From Pseudomonadota bacterium (GTDB lineage Bacteria; Pseudomonadota; Gammaproteobacteria; Xanthomonadales; SZUA-38): DNA of 64,000 nucleotides. The notes under the pieces are model-generated. The model worked only from the letters and a program-made list of their open reading frames with translations, had not been told where the DNA came from and did no database searches. This document shows positions 52,457 through 63,146 of the stretch, in pieces. The DNA lies in NCBI GenBank assembly GCA_039033415.1, contig JBCCCR010000014.1, forward strand, positions 62,001 through 126,000. The letters run 5' to 3'. Made by a program: the position numbers and the translations under genes. Every line of letters begins with the position of its first letter. Position 1 is the stretch's first letter.

Positions 52457-53068
52457 TTAGCCGCCCGACGACGAAGCCAGCAATGCAAGCAGCTGATCGA
52501 TCGCCTGCCCGCGGTGGCTCAGCCGGTTTTTGGTCTCCGCGGTCAGCTCCGCGCTGGTGACATTCCCGCCGCCAACCTCAAACAGCGGGTCGTAGCCGAA
52601 GCCACCCCGACCACGCGGTGAATCGATGAGCGTACCTGCCCACGTTGCCTGCACGATCAGTGGCAGTGGATCCGCGGCGCTGCGCAGCAGCACCAGGGCG
52701 CAGCAGAACTCCGCCCGCCGATCCTCGACGCCTTCCAGCTTCTGGATCAGCAGCCGGTTGTTGTCCGCGTCGCTGGCGTTCTCACCGGCAAAACGGGCGG
52801 AGTGAACGCCAGGCGCGCCACCCAGGGCCGGGACGCGCAACCCTGAATCGTCAGCCAGCGCCGGCAGGCCGCTGGCCTCACACGCTGCGCGCGCCTTCAG
52901 GATGGCGTTTTCCACGAATGTTGCGCCGGTTTCGTCAACGCCGCTGAGGCCAAACTCGCTTTGGGCGCGGAAGGTGACGTCACTCTCCGCGAAGCGCTGA
53001 TTGAACTCTCGAACTTTGCCCGCGTTGCCGGTGGCCAGCACCCAGGTGCGGCCAGTCACCGCCGGCAC
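52457..53068 (-). CDS. rdgB: XTP/dITP diphosphatase (RdgB/HAM1)
   Basis: A 203-residue nucleotide-pool sanitising enzyme that hydrolyses dITP and XTP. Motifs: VLATGNAGKVREF, TFVENAILKARAA, ALADDSGLRVPALGGAPGVHSAR (cited in part), GGFGYDPLF and LSHRGQA. Complete and of typical length. One base separates it from rph, so they are co-transcribed. Confidence 0.96.
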   Translation of the reverse strand: MPAVTGRTWVLATGNAGKVREFNQRFAESDVTFRAQSEFGLSGVDETGATFVENAILKARAACEASGLPALADDSGLRVPALGGAPGVHSARFAGENASDADNNRLLIQKLEGVEDRRAEFCCALVLLRSAADPLPLIVQATWAGTLIDSPRGRGGFGYDPLFEVGGGNVTSAELTAETKNRLSHRGQAIDQLLALLASSSGG

Positions 53069-53069
53069 C

Positions 53070-53807
53070 TCACTCGGCCAGCGCCGCGCGCTGCAGCTCC
53101 ACGAGCCGACTGATGCCCAGCTCGCCGAGATTCAGCATCGCGTCCAGCTCGTCCCGGCGAAAGGCGTGACCCTCTGCCGTACCCTGAATCTCGACGATTG
53201 CGCCGGCGTCGTTCATGACCAGATTGAGGTCCGTTTCGGCGTTGGAGTCCTCGGCGTAGTCCAGGTCCAGGACCGGGGTGTTTTTGTAGATGCCCACCGA
53301 CACGGCCGCGATGCTCCCGTGGATCGGACTCGCCTTGAGCTGCCGGCTCTTTTCGAGCGAACGGCAGGCGTCAACCAGCGCCACAAACGCCCCGGTAATC
53401 GATGCGGTCCGCGTGCCGCCGTCCGCCTGCAGCACATCGCAGTCGAGCGTGATGGTTCGCTCACCGAGCGCCGCGAGGTCCACCACGGCCCGCAGCGAGC
53501 GGCCGATCAGGCGCTGGATTTCCAGGGTCCGACCGCCCTGCTTTCCGCGCGCCGCCTCCCGGCCCGTGCGGGTGCCGGTCGAGCGCGGCAGCATGCCGTA
53601 TTCGGCGGTCACCCAACCGCGGCCTTTGCCCCGCAGCCAGGGCGGCACGCGGTCTTCGACCGATGCGGTACACAGGACCCGCGTGTCTCCGGTGCTCACG
53701 AGGACCGAGCCTTCCGCATGTTTCGTGAAGTGCCGCTGCAGCGATACGGCGCGCAGCTCGTCGGGCTGTCGACCGCTGGGTCGGATGGTCGGTGGCTGGT
53801 CATTCAT
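53070..53807 (-). CDS. rph: Ribonuclease PH
   Basis: A 245-residue phosphorolytic 3' exoribonuclease that trims tRNA ends. Motifs: [83 protein letters not shown] and [16 protein letters not shown]. All conserved acidic and phosphate-binding residues are in place. It leads the leftward rph-rdgB-hemW-CPXCG group and is divergent from yicC. Confidence 0.97.
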   Translation of the reverse strand: MNDQPPTIRPSGRQPDELRAVSLQRHFTKHAEGSVLVSTGDTRVLCTASVEDRVPPWLRGKGRGWVTAEYGMLPRSTGTRTGREAARGKQGGRTLEIQRLIGRSLRAVVDLAALGERTITLDCDVLQADGGTRTASITGAFVALVDACRSLEKSRQLKASPIHGSIAAVSVGIYKNTPVLDLDYAEDSNAETDLNLVMNDAGAIVEIQGTAEGHAFRRDELDAMLNLGELGISRLVELQRAALAE

Positions 53808-53890
53808 TGCTGGGGGTCGGTCCTTGAGACGGGTTTTGTTCAGCTGAGCGATGAGTTTACCATTGCCGTTTTCGCGCTGTGAAAACCACC

Positions 53891-54757
53891 ATGTACAGCA
53901 TGACCGCGTTTGCGACCGGCAGCGAGGATACGCCCTGGGGCCATCTCACGCTGGAGTTGCGGAGCTTGAATCACCGGTACCTTGAGCTGTTCATCCGCCT
54001 GCCCGAAGAGCTCCGCGGCCTGGAGCCCGGCTTTCGCGAAACCCTCGGCGAGCAGCTTGGCCGGGGCAAGGTGGATCTGTCCCTGCGCTTTCGGCGCGGA
54101 GCCAACGACACCAAGGCCAGCATGCAGCTCAACCAGGCGCTGCTCAGCAACCTGGCCGAACTGGCAGCCCAAACCCGATCCGTGGTCTCCGATACGCCGA
54201 GGGCTTCCGACCTGGACTATCTCCGCTGGCCGGGGGTCGTCCAGGACCCCGATCCCGACCTCGGTGCGTTGGCGGCGGCGGCTCAGGCGCTGCTCGAGCG
54301 CGTGCTCGGCGATCTAAAAACCATGCGCCAGCGCGAGGGTCAGCGCCTGGCCGAAACCCTCGAAGAGCGGCTCCGGCAGGTCCAGCCGATTGTTGAGAGC
54401 GTGCGCGAAACGCTTCCTGAGATCCGCCAACGCCTGTCCGATCGCCTTCATGAAAAGGTTGAGCAGCTGACCCAGCAGCTCGACTCGGATCGGCTGGAGC
54501 AGGAGGTGGCTCTGTTGCTCCAGCGGATGGACGTCGACGAAGAGCTCGATCGGCTGACCGGCCATGTCGCGGAAGTCGAGCGCCAGCTCAAGGCGAGTAA
54601 GCCGGTGGGGCGACGGCTGGATTTTCTGATGCAGGAGCTGCACCGAGAGGCCAATACGCTGGGCGCCAAGTCGATCGATCAGCGAACCACTCAATGGTCG
54701 GTGGACTTAAAGGTGCTCATCGAGCAAATGCGGGAGCAGGTGCAGAACATTGAGTGA
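53891..54757 (+). CDS. yicC: YicC family endoribonuclease
   Basis: A 288-residue protein of the YicC family, members of which have been shown to cleave RNA in E. coli and B. subtilis. It begins [11 protein letters not shown] and contains [19 protein letters not shown] and the C-terminal [22 protein letters not shown]. Start is ATG 53891; a GTG at 53879 would add four residues. It is divergent from rph and overlaps gmk by eight bases, the common yicC-gmk order. Confidence 0.93.
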   Translation: MYSMTAFATGSEDTPWGHLTLELRSLNHRYLELFIRLPEELRGLEPGFRETLGEQLGRGKVDLSLRFRRGANDTKASMQLNQALLSNLAELAAQTRSVVSDTPRASDLDYLRWPGVVQDPDPDLGALAAAAQALLERVLGDLKTMRQREGQRLAETLEERLRQVQPIVESVRETLPEIRQRLSDRLHEKVEQLTQQLDSDRLEQEVALLLQRMDVDEELDRLTGHVAEVERQLKASKPVGRRLDFLMQELHREANTLGAKSIDQRTTQWSVDLKVLIEQMREQVQNIE

Positions 54758-55376
54758 CGAGGGCGCCGGTCGGGTATTCATTGTTGCGGCCCCCTCGGGC
54801 GCAGGCAAAACGTCGCTCGTTCGCGCGCTCATCAGCGAAACGCCCGGGATTGTGATGTCTATCTCACACACCACCCGCGATCCCAGACCTGGGGAAAAAG
54901 ACGGCGAGCACTACCATTTCATCGACCTGGCCACCTATCAGGCCATGGTGGATCAGGGTGAGTTTCTCGAACACGCCCACGTGCATGGCAACGGCTACGG
55001 CAGCAGCCGCGGGGAGGTCCGGCGCGCCGCGGAACGCGGGCTGGACCTGGTGCTGGAGATCGACTGGCAGGGCGCACAGCAGGCCAAGAAACTCATCCCC
55101 AACGCCCGCTCCATCTTTATTCTCCCGCCGTCCCGCGCCGAGCTGGCAAAACGGCTGCGGTCCCGCGCGCAGGACAGCGATGAAGTGATCGCCCGCCGGC
55201 TGGCCGGGGCCGTCGCCGAAATGCGCCACTGGGATGAATTCGATTTCCTGGTCGTCAACGACGAGTTCGACAAGGCGCTGGAGCAGCTGAAAACCATCAT
55301 CCGCGCCTGCCGCCTGAGCCGCGCCGCGCAGACCCCGAAGCTCGCGCCGCTGCTGGAAGACCTGCTGGGAGGATAG
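54750..55376 (+). CDS. gmk: Guanylate kinase
   Basis: A 208-residue enzyme phosphorylating GMP to GDP. The P-loop is AAPSGAGKTSLVRALI; the GMP-binding region reads SHTTRDPRPGEKDGEHYHF; the lid includes RLRSRAQDSDEVIARRL. Start is TTG 54750, overlapping the yicC stop, so translation is probably coupled. Confidence 0.97.
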   Translation: MSDEGAGRVFIVAAPSGAGKTSLVRALISETPGIVMSISHTTRDPRPGEKDGEHYHFIDLATYQAMVDQGEFLEHAHVHGNGYGSSRGEVRRAAERGLDLVLEIDWQGAQQAKKLIPNARSIFILPPSRAELAKRLRSRAQDSDEVIARRLAGAVAEMRHWDEFDFLVVNDEFDKALEQLKTIIRACRLSRAAQTPKLAPLLEDLLGG

Positions 55377-55488
55377 CAGGCTGCTAGTGGGCCCTGAGCG
55401 GCCCGGGTGGCAATAGCCTCATCGGGCGCGTAGAATCGGAAGGCTGTGCGCCCGAAAAGGGCAAGGAATATTCAGGAACATTGCTGTT

Positions 55489-55761
55489 ATGGCTCGAATT
55501 ACCGTAGAAGATTGCCTCGACCAGGTCGACAATCGCTTTGAACTGGTGCTGCTGGCAACCCGCCGCGCCCGTCAGATCACCAAGGGTGCTGAGCCGCTGG
55601 TGGAGTTGGAAAACGACAAACCCACCGTCATCGCGCTGCGCGAGATCGCCGGCGGGGAGGTCAATGCCCGCACGCTCGAGGAGCTCGAAAAGCGCGAGCA
55701 GGAGATCATGGAAGCCGAAGCCCTCGCGGAAGCGACGCGGGAGGCCCTGGAAGGCACCTGA
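55489..55761 (+). CDS. rpoZ: RNA polymerase omega subunit
   Basis: A 90-residue subunit beginning [19 protein letters not shown] and containing [28 protein letters not shown] (cited in part). The C-terminal tail is acidic. It lies in the usual gmk-rpoZ-spoT order. The 112-base gap to gmk holds no clear terminator. Confidence 0.97.
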   Translation: MARITVEDCLDQVDNRFELVLLATRRARQITKGAEPLVELENDKPTVIALREIAGGEVNARTLEELEKREQEIMEAEALAEATREALEGT

Positions 55762-55791
55762 TCGGGTCGCCCTCAACGGCAGTGTCCGTCC

Positions 55792-57960
55792 TTGGCCCAG
55801 GCCGCAACACCTGATCCAACAACCGCCTCCGGCGTCAGTCCGGAGGACGCTTTTCGCACGCTGAGGCGTCAGCTCAAATATCTGACTCGCCGTCAGGTTC
55901 GTCGCGTCGAGCGCGCTTTCCTCACCTCACATAAAGCCCACACCGGGCAAACCCGCAAAAGCGGTGAGCCCTATATCCACCATCCGATTGAGGTGGCTGA
56001 GATCCTGGCTCGTATGACCATGGACGACGACACCATCGCCGCCGCGCTGCTGCACGACACGGTGGAGGACACCTCGCTGACCCTCGAGCAGGTGGAAGAA
56101 GAGTTTGGCGGAACGGTTGCGGCGCTGGTCGACGGCGTCACCAAGCTCGAAAAGGTCGACTTCTCGACACGTCAAATGGCCGCCGCGGAGTCGTTCCGCA
56201 AAATGTTTATGGCCATGTCCCGAGATATCCGGGTCATCCTGATCAAGCTTGCTGACCGGCTTCACAACATGCGGACGATCGGCGCCATGTCCCCAGATTC
56301 GCGCCGTCGAATCGCTCTGGAAACGCTCGAAGTCTACGCACCGATCGCCAATCGCTTTGGGATGGAAAACGTTCGCCGCGAGCTGCAAGAGCTGGGCTTT
56401 CAGGCGCTCTATCCGCTGCGCAGCCGCGTGATTCGCGATCATGTGCGCCTCGCCGAAGGTCGCAATCAGGAAAAGTTAGCGATCATCGCGCGGGCGCTGC
56501 GCAAGCGGCTTAACGGCGCCAGCATCCGGTGCCGGGTTGAGGCGCGGGTTAAGACGCCCTACAGCATCTATCAAAAGATGCGCGGTCGCGGCGGCACCTT
56601 CAAGAACGTCTCAGACATCCTCGGCTTCCGGATCGTGGTGGAGCGCGTCAGCCAGTGTTATCAGGTGCTGGGCGTCGTGCATAACCTGTACAAACCCCGT
56701 ACCGGAAGTTTTAAGGACTACATCGCGATTCCGAAGTCCAACGGCTATCAGTCGCTTCACACGGTGCTGTTCGGGCCCTACGGCGATCCGGTGGAGATCC
56801 AGATCCGCACCGAGGCGATGCATACGGTGGCGGAACGCGGCATCGCGGCCCACTGGATTTATAAAGAAAACGACGATCAGCAGGCCGCCACCACCAGTCG
56901 GGCGCGGCAGTGGCTGATGCAGGTGCTGGACATGCAGCGCACCGCCGGCGACTCCGTTGAGTTTCTGGAACACCTGAAGGTCGACCTGTTCCCCGACGAG
57001 ATCTACGTGTTCACACCAAACGGCGCGATCAAGGAGCTGCCGCGCAACTCGACCGTGCTCGACTTTGCCTTCGCCGTTCACACGCAGGTAGGCCTCACGG
57101 CCACGCACGCGTGGGTCGACAAGGCCGTGCGGCCCCTGCATTACCGAATCGAGAGTGGCCAGACCATCAAGGTGGTGACAGCCCCCTCCGCCGAGCCGCG
57201 GGCCAGCTGGCTCGATTTTGTGGTCACCAGCAAAGCCCGGACGGCCATTCGCCATCACCTGAAAGGGCTGGCGCGCGCTGACGCCGTGCGGGTGGGCCAT
57301 CGGATCCTGGACAAGGCGCTGGTCGCCCGAGGCGTCTCGCTGGACGCCATCAGCGAACAACAGCTGAACGCCTATCTCGAGGAGGCGAAGCTCCAGCACC
57401 TGGAGGACCTGCTGGCCGACCTGGCCCTGGGCAACCGCATTCCCGCGATTGTGGCCCGGCGCCTGACCGAGGACATGGATAGCGGCGGGGATTCGTCAGA
57501 CGAGGATCTAACCGAAGAAGCGCTGCTGCTGACCGGGCTGGAGGGCAACGTGGTCAGCTACGGCAAATGCTGCCACCCCATCCCGGGGGACCGGGTGATC
57601 GGTTATATCAGCGCCGGCAAGGGGATCGTCGTGCACCGCATTAGCTGCGCCAACGTCCGTGAGTTTCGGAAGTTCCCCGACCGCCTGCTGGACGTCGCCT
57701 GGGACCCGGAAGAAAAGGGCCTATTCAGCGTCACGCTGAGAGTCGACTCCAAGAACCGGCCTGGCGCCCTGGCGACCGTTGCGGCCGCCATCTCCGAGAC
57801 CAATACCAACATCGAGCAGGTGGCCAACCAGGAGCGTGACGGCGAGGCCAGCCAGCTGGAGTTCACGATTTCGGTGGCCGGCCGTAAACACCTGGCGCGC
57901 GTCATGCGCCGCATCAAAAACTCCCCCGTGGTGCTGGCGGTCCATCGGGAACGCAACTAA
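55792..57960 (+). CDS. spoT: Bifunctional (p)ppGpp synthetase/hydrolase
   Basis: A 722-residue stringent-response enzyme of the SpoT type. Hydrolase domain: [12 protein letters not shown] and the metal-binding LLHDTVEDT (near residue 88), all intact. Synthetase domain near 275: [10 protein letters not shown], with [19 protein letters not shown] domain near 400-460 ([20 protein letters not shown]) and a C-terminal ACT domain. The start is TTG 55792, 30 bases after rpoZ. The whole protein keeps both activities as far as motifs show. Confidence 0.96.
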   Translation: MAQAATPDPTTASGVSPEDAFRTLRRQLKYLTRRQVRRVERAFLTSHKAHTGQTRKSGEPYIHHPIEVAEILARMTMDDDTIAAALLHDTVEDTSLTLEQVEEEFGGTVAALVDGVTKLEKVDFSTRQMAAAESFRKMFMAMSRDIRVILIKLADRLHNMRTIGAMSPDSRRRIALETLEVYAPIANRFGMENVRRELQELGFQALYPLRSRVIRDHVRLAEGRNQEKLAIIARALRKRLNGASIRCRVEARVKTPYSIYQKMRGRGGTFKNVSDILGFRIVVERVSQCYQVLGVVHNLYKPRTGSFKDYIAIPKSNGYQSLHTVLFGPYGDPVEIQIRTEAMHTVAERGIAAHWIYKENDDQQAATTSRARQWLMQVLDMQRTAGDSVEFLEHLKVDLFPDEIYVFTPNGAIKELPRNSTVLDFAFAVHTQVGLTATHAWVDKAVRPLHYRIESGQTIKVVTAPSAEPRASWLDFVVTSKARTAIRHHLKGLARADAVRVGHRILDKALVARGVSLDAISEQQLNAYLEEAKLQHLEDLLADLALGNRIPAIVARRLTEDMDSGGDSSDEDLTEEALLLTGLEGNVVSYGKCCHPIPGDRVIGYISAGKGIVVHRISCANVREFRKFPDRLLDVAWDPEEKGLFSVTLRVDSKNRPGALATVAAAISETNTNIEQVANQERDGEASQLEFTISVAGRKHLARVMRRIKNSPVVLAVHRERN

Positions 57961-58001
57961 AGTTCTCCGACTTACCCATCACCCCTTTGCGCGAGCAGCT
58001 C

Positions 58002-58385
58002 ATGAGTCGAGAAATTATTCAAACCCCCGCCGCCCCCGCCGCCATCGGCACTTACAGCCAAGCGGTGAAATGTGGCCAAACAGTTTACCTGTCGGGGCAG
58101 ATTCCGCTCGATCCGGCCAGCATGACCCTGGTGGAGGGTGACTTTGCGGCCCAGGCCCATCAGGCGTTCAAAAACCTCACCGCCGTCTGTGAGGCGGCTG
58201 GCGGCAGCCTCGCCCATATTGCCAAGCTCAACGTGTTTCTGACCGATCTCAGCCATTTTGCTGAGCTTAACGACGTTATGGGTCAGTACTTTTCCGAGCC
58301 CTTTCCAGCCCGCGCGGCGCTCGGCGTCTCGGAGCTGCCAAAAGGCGCAGCGGTGGAAGTGGACGCGGTGCTCGTTCTGGACTAG
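58002..58385 (+). CDS. ridA: RidA family imine/enamine deaminase
   Basis: A 127-residue protein that hydrolyses reactive enamine/imine intermediates made by PLP enzymes. Motifs: [35 protein letters not shown], and the C-terminal [19 protein letters not shown] with the Arg and Pro-Lys-Gly residues of the active group. ATG 58002. It lies between spoT and recG, a common gammaproteobacterial position. Confidence 0.94.
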   Translation: MSREIIQTPAAPAAIGTYSQAVKCGQTVYLSGQIPLDPASMTLVEGDFAAQAHQAFKNLTAVCEAAGGSLAHIAKLNVFLTDLSHFAELNDVMGQYFSEPFPARAALGVSELPKGAAVEVDAVLVLD

Positions 58386-58398
58386 AAAGATCCACGGC

Positions 58399-60489
58399 AT
58401 GAGCCAAGGCAAATCCCCTGGCGAGCTGGACGATCCGCTCACCGCGCTGAAGGGCGTTGGGCCCAAGGTCGCTGAAAAGCTGGCCCGACTCGGGCTCGAG
58501 CAGGTCTCAGACCTCCTGTTTCATCTCCCGCTGCGCTACGAGGACCGGACGCGGATCTGGCCGCTTGGCGAGCTGCGACCTGGGCAGCTGGCCCAGGTTG
58601 AGGGTGAGGTCATCAACAGCCGCATCGTGTGGGGCCGCAAGCCGATGCTGCTGTGGACGCTCGGCGACGGTTCGGGGCGGCTCACCATGCGATTGTTTAA
58701 CTTCTTCCGCTCGCAGCTCAATCAGCTAAAAACCGGCACCGCCTTTCGCTGCTACGGTGAGGTGCGTGCGGGCCAGCGTGGCCTGGAAATGATCCACCCC
58801 GAATACCGCCGGGTCGACGAATGTGGCCCGCTGGCAACGGCGCTCACACCCCATTATCCCTCGGGAGACGGCGTGTCGCAGAAGCTCCTGCGCAAGCTGG
58901 TGCCCGAGGCGCTGAAGCGGCTGGACGAGGTTTCTCTGGCGCCGCTGCCGGCTGAGGTGGTCGGTGGCGCACCGGTCGACGCCGGCGCGTCACTCAACGA
59001 GGCGCTGCGGTATGTGCATCAGCCGCCGCCGGAGGCGGACGTGGAGGCCCTGGCCGAGGGAGCACACCCTCTGCAGCAGGCGCTGGCGTTTCAGGAGCTG
59101 CTCGCCCACCGGCTCAGCCTGCGGCTGCGGCGAGAAAGTGAACGCAGCCGCAGCGCGCCCGTTATGGCCGCCGACAGCGGGCTGCGAGACCAGCTCGTCC
59201 AGTCGCTCCCGTTTACGCTCACCGGCGCCCAGCAGCGGGTGATCCGCGAGATTGGCGCCGATCTGGCGCAGCCCCGGCCAACCCTTCGGCTGCTGCAGGG
59301 CGACGTAGGCTCTGGCAAAACCGTGGTCGCCGCCGCGGCGGCTGCGCAGGCCATCGATGCCGGCCACCAGGTGGCGCTCGCCGCCCCGACCGAGCTGCTG
59401 TCCGAGCAGCATTTCAGCGGCCTGAAGGCGCTGCTTGAGCCCTTGAGCGTGAAGGTGATCTGGCTGACCGGCCGGCTTCGGGGCAAGCAACGCACCGAGG
59501 CGCTTGAGTCCGTCAGCGGCGATGCGGATCTGATTGTGGGTACCCATGCGCTGATGCAGGCGGGCGTCGAATATCGTCAGCTTGGCCTGGTTGTGATCGA
59601 CGAGCAGCACCGCTTTGGGGTGGATCAGCGAATGGCGCTGCGCGCGAAGGGCGGCGGTGTCGACAACTCGCCACACCAGCTGATCATGACCGCCACGCCC
59701 ATTCCTCGGACGCTGGCGATGACCGCCTACGCTGACCTGGACATCTCAACGATCGACGAGCTGCCGCCCGGACGAATCCCGATCACCACCGTCGCCATGA
59801 GCAACAGCAAACGCGATGTGCTGATCGAACGGGTCCGCGCCGCCTGCGCCGGCGGCCAGCGCGTTTATTGGGTCTGCACCATCATCGAAGAGTCGGAAGC
59901 GCTCCAGGCTGAAGCCGCCTCCGATCTGGCCGAGTCGCTGACGTCCGCCCTGCCCGACCTCGCGGTTGGCCTGATTCACGGGCGCCTCAAGGCGGCGGAA
60001 AAAGACGCCGTGATGGGGGAGTTTAAAGACGGGCAGCTCCAGGTGCTGGTGGCAACGACCGTGATCGAGGTTGGGGTCGACGTGCCCGAGGCCACCCTGA
60101 TGATTATCGAAAACGCCGAACGGCTGGGCCTGTCGCAGCTGCATCAGCTCCGAGGTCGGGTTGGCCGGGGCGGCGACGCCTCGTCCTGTGTGCTGCTGTA
60201 TCAGCCGCCGCTCAGCAGCATGGCCCGCCAGCGGCTGAACGTCATGCGCGAAACCAACGACGGCTTTGAGATCGCTCGCAAAGACCTGGAGCTCCGGGGC
60301 CCCGGCGAGGTGTTGGGCACCCGGCAGACCGGCGAGGCCCAGTTTCGGATTGCCGACCTCTCCCGCGACCGTGCGCTCCTGCCTTCGGTGGGCCAGGGCG
60401 CAGATCGGATGCTGGAAGCCTGGCCAGAGCACGCGCAGGAGCTGGTGGACCGCTGGATCGGCCGTGCGTCAGAGTACGCGGACGTCTGA
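58399..60489 (+). CDS. recG: ATP-dependent DNA helicase RecG
   Basis: A 696-residue branch-migrating helicase. N-terminal wedge domain: LKGVGPKVAEKLARLGL and RYEDRTRIWPLGEL. Helicase motifs: P-loop LQGDVGSGKTVVAA (near residue 300), DEQH VIDEQHRFGVDQR (near 400), TATPIPRTLAMT, and the later motifs VIEVGVDVPEATLMII and QLHQLRGRVGRGG. ATG 58399 sits 13 bases after ridA. Confidence 0.97.
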   Translation: MSQGKSPGELDDPLTALKGVGPKVAEKLARLGLEQVSDLLFHLPLRYEDRTRIWPLGELRPGQLAQVEGEVINSRIVWGRKPMLLWTLGDGSGRLTMRLFNFFRSQLNQLKTGTAFRCYGEVRAGQRGLEMIHPEYRRVDECGPLATALTPHYPSGDGVSQKLLRKLVPEALKRLDEVSLAPLPAEVVGGAPVDAGASLNEALRYVHQPPPEADVEALAEGAHPLQQALAFQELLAHRLSLRLRRESERSRSAPVMAADSGLRDQLVQSLPFTLTGAQQRVIREIGADLAQPRPTLRLLQGDVGSGKTVVAAAAAAQAIDAGHQVALAAPTELLSEQHFSGLKALLEPLSVKVIWLTGRLRGKQRTEALESVSGDADLIVGTHALMQAGVEYRQLGLVVIDEQHRFGVDQRMALRAKGGGVDNSPHQLIMTATPIPRTLAMTAYADLDISTIDELPPGRIPITTVAMSNSKRDVLIERVRAACAGGQRVYWVCTIIEESEALQAEAASDLAESLTSALPDLAVGLIHGRLKAAEKDAVMGEFKDGQLQVLVATTVIEVGVDVPEATLMIIENAERLGLSQLHQLRGRVGRGGDASSCVLLYQPPLSSMARQRLNVMRETNDGFEIARKDLELRGPGEVLGTRQTGEAQFRIADLSRDRALLPSVGQGADRMLEAWPEHAQELVDRWIGRASEYADV

Positions 60490-60526
60490 CCCCGGATTTG
60501 AGCCTGGGCTAAACTGGCGACCTGTC

Positions 60527-61405
60527 ATGTTCTACCTCCTGACCAACCCCGACAAACGCCGGGCAGTGGCGCGCCTGACCCGGCTCCACCGGCCGATTGG
60601 CATTTACCTGCTGCTCTGGCCCACCCTGTGGGCGCTCTGGGTAGCCGCGGACGGCTGGCCTAAGACCGACGTGCTGATCATCTTCCTGCTCGGCACGCTG
60701 CTGATGCGAATGGCGGGCTGTGCCATCAACGACTTTGCCGATCGCAAGGTCGACGGTGCGGTGGCAAGGACTGCCGATCGACCGCTGGCAACGGGTGAGC
60801 TCACCGGCCGGGAGGCGATCACGGTATTTGTGGCCCTGTGCATCGTCGCGTTTGGGCTGGTATTGCTGACCAATCCGCTGACCATCGCGATGTCGGTAGC
60901 CGGCGCCGCGCTGGCCGGCGTTTATCCCTTTATGAAGCGGGTTACCCACCTGCCCCAGCTGGTGCTTGGAGCGGCTTTTGGCTGGGCCATACCCATGGCT
61001 TTTGCGGCCCAGACCGGGACCGTCCCTAGGATGGCCTGGCTGATATTTCTCGCGGCGGTACTGCTGACCATCGCCTACGACACCATGTACGCGATGGCCG
61101 ACCGGCCCGAGGACCGCAAGGCCGGTATCAAGAGCATCGCGATCGCTCTGGGCGACATGGACCGCGCTGCGGTGGGCCTGCTCCAGCTGCTGCTGCTGAG
61201 CACGCTGACCATGATCGGAACCCAGCAGGGCTTTGGGGCGGTGTACTTCACCAGCGTGGCGGTGGCGGCCGGGCTTTGCGCTTATCAGCAGTGGCTGATC
61301 AGAGACCGCGAGCCCGAGGCGTGCTTCCGCGCCTTTCTGAACAACCAGTGGCTGGGGATGGCGGTCTTTCTCGGCATCTTCCTGCAGACCACGCGCCTCA
61401 GCTGA
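60527..61405 (+). CDS. ubiA: 4-hydroxybenzoate polyprenyltransferase
   Basis: A 292-residue membrane protein of ubiquinone synthesis that prenylates 4-hydroxybenzoate. The first Asp-rich motif is INDFADRKVDGAVARTADRP; the second is IAYDTMYAMADRPEDRKAG. About nine membrane helices. ATG 60527 gives MFYLLTNPDKRRAVARLTRLHRPIG (cited in part), the usual start. It follows recG by 37 bases. The 150-base gap after it (61406-61555) shows no recognisable feature. Confidence 0.96.
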   Translation: MFYLLTNPDKRRAVARLTRLHRPIGIYLLLWPTLWALWVAADGWPKTDVLIIFLLGTLLMRMAGCAINDFADRKVDGAVARTADRPLATGELTGREAITVFVALCIVAFGLVLLTNPLTIAMSVAGAALAGVYPFMKRVTHLPQLVLGAAFGWAIPMAFAAQTGTVPRMAWLIFLAAVLLTIAYDTMYAMADRPEDRKAGIKSIAIALGDMDRAAVGLLQLLLLSTLTMIGTQQGFGAVYFTSVAVAAGLCAYQQWLIRDREPEACFRAFLNNQWLGMAVFLGIFLQTTRLS

Positions 61406-61555
61406 CCCCGCATCCCGACCGGCCCGTCCCAGGTTGAGCCCTGCGGCCCGGCGGCCTCCCACCGTCGAGAAAGGACGACCCACCGGGCTAAAGAAAACGG
61501 ATCGAACAGCCGTTCTTAGCTCCGTTGCTGGCTCGTTTCCCTCGGAAGTCTTTGA

Positions 61556-63130
61556 ATGGTCGTGGAAGCCGCTGTAAACCCGCGCACGCCCCCTAACCGC
61601 AGCCAACTGCTGCGCGTCGGCCGACCCTGGGCCATGGCGCTGCAGGGCGTGTGCATGTGGCTGACGATCATTGCGTCGTTTGCCCTCGGCTTTGCGAGCA
61701 ACGGCGTCGTGGCGATTTGGCCGGCGGCCGGTTTTGGCGTGGCGATGGCCATCTACTATGGCGTTTGGTCGTTGCCGTTTATCGCCGGCGCCAGCTTTGC
61801 CTACACGCTGGCATTTCAGGGTGAACACCTCATCTTTTATTTGCTGACAGGCACAGGCAACGCGCTCGCCTGCGTGCTCGGTGCCGCTCTCTACCGCCGG
61901 GTAGGCGGGCCCAAAAATCCGATGAAAACGGTGGGTGGCGTGGTCAAGCTGGTGGTGGTGCTGGCCTTCAGCATGAGCGTCATCGCCGCTTCGCTGGGCG
62001 TGATCGTGATTTTCTTTGCGTACCGCCTCCCCGCTGAGCTGCTCACCCAGGTCGGCTGGCGCTGGTTCTTTTCAGACCTCACCGGTGCCGTGCTGGTGGC
62101 CCCGGCGCTACTTGCGGTGTTCGGCAGCTGGCGGCGTATCCGACGGGGATTTTGGACCATGCTGGCCCGACAAACCTGGCTGCCCACGCTGGTCTGCGCC
62201 GCGTCACTAGCGCTGCTCTATCTGGCGACGGGCTACATGCCCGACGGCCTCGGCCAATACCCAACGGTGCTGCTGACGATGCCGCTGTGCGTATGGCTTG
62301 CGCTACGCAGCCACACGCCGTCGAGCATGCTGCTGCTCACCGTCACCGTGATCGGCTCGCTGGCGCTCACGCTGTCCGCCACCGGCGACGCCTCGGAAAG
62401 CGCTTTCCTGGCGGTCCAGCTCTACGGTCTGGTCGCGATGTGCACGAGCCTTGTGCTCCACGCCAGCACGGCCGAACGCAAGCGCGCCCTCTCAGCCCTC
62501 GACTCCGAACGTCAATCGCTGGAGCGGGCGGTCAAGGACCGCACGGCGGAACTCCGGCAGCAGATCAAAGCCAACAAGGATGCGAACGCCAAACTCGCGC
62601 TGCTTGCGACCACCGACCCGCTGACGGGCCTGGCCAATCGCCGCGCCTTTATGGATACCGCCAAGCGGGAAATTGCCCGCTGCCGCCGCAACCGCAGCGC
62701 CCTGAGCGTGGTGATGCTGGACATCGATTTCTTCAAAAAAATCAACGACCGTCACGGCCACGCGGCAGGGGATGCAGTGCTGGTGAGCCTGGCCGCCGCA
62801 ATGCGTCACGGCGTGCGGGACGGCATCGACCTCGTCGCCAGGCTGGGCGGCGAGGAGTTTGTTTGTCTGTTGCCGGATACCAACGTTGAGCAGGCGCTGG
62901 AGTTTGCGCAGCGCACCCGCGAGGGCGTCGAACGAATGTCCCTTGAGCACGAGGGGCAGGCGCTCAAAATCACCGCCAGCCTGGGAGTCAGCAGATTCAC
63001 CGCCGAGATGGGCAGCATCGAGGACGCGCTGCAGATGGCGGACAACGGCCTCTACCTGGCGAAACAAACCGGCAGAAACCAGGTCGGCTGCTGTCAGAAG
63101 GCAACTCACCCCGTCGAGGCTTCCGCCTGA
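61556..63130 (+). CDS. MASE1-GGDEF diguanylate cyclase
   Basis: A 524-residue protein with a MASE1 membrane sensor (about eight helices, residues 25-310, with IWPAAGFGVAMAIYYG and the SDLTGAVLVAPALL segment), a short coiled coil, and a GGDEF domain: DPLTGLANRRAFMD, LDIDFFKKINDRHGH and ARLGGEEFVCLLPD. The inhibitory RxxD position reads DGID, so product inhibition is uncertain. ATG 61556 has CGGAAG upstream. Third c-di-GMP synthesis or breakdown gene in the window and the only membrane one. Confidence 0.9.
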   Translation: MVVEAAVNPRTPPNRSQLLRVGRPWAMALQGVCMWLTIIASFALGFASNGVVAIWPAAGFGVAMAIYYGVWSLPFIAGASFAYTLAFQGEHLIFYLLTGTGNALACVLGAALYRRVGGPKNPMKTVGGVVKLVVVLAFSMSVIAASLGVIVIFFAYRLPAELLTQVGWRWFFSDLTGAVLVAPALLAVFGSWRRIRRGFWTMLARQTWLPTLVCAASLALLYLATGYMPDGLGQYPTVLLTMPLCVWLALRSHTPSSMLLLTVTVIGSLALTLSATGDASESAFLAVQLYGLVAMCTSLVLHASTAERKRALSALDSERQSLERAVKDRTAELRQQIKANKDANAKLALLATTDPLTGLANRRAFMDTAKREIARCRRNRSALSVVMLDIDFFKKINDRHGHAAGDAVLVSLAAAMRHGVRDGIDLVARLGGEEFVCLLPDTNVEQALEFAQRTREGVERMSLEHEGQALKITASLGVSRFTAEMGSIEDALQMADNGLYLAKQTGRNQVGCCQKATHPVEASA

Positions 63131-63146
63131 AAACGCTTGACGCCTC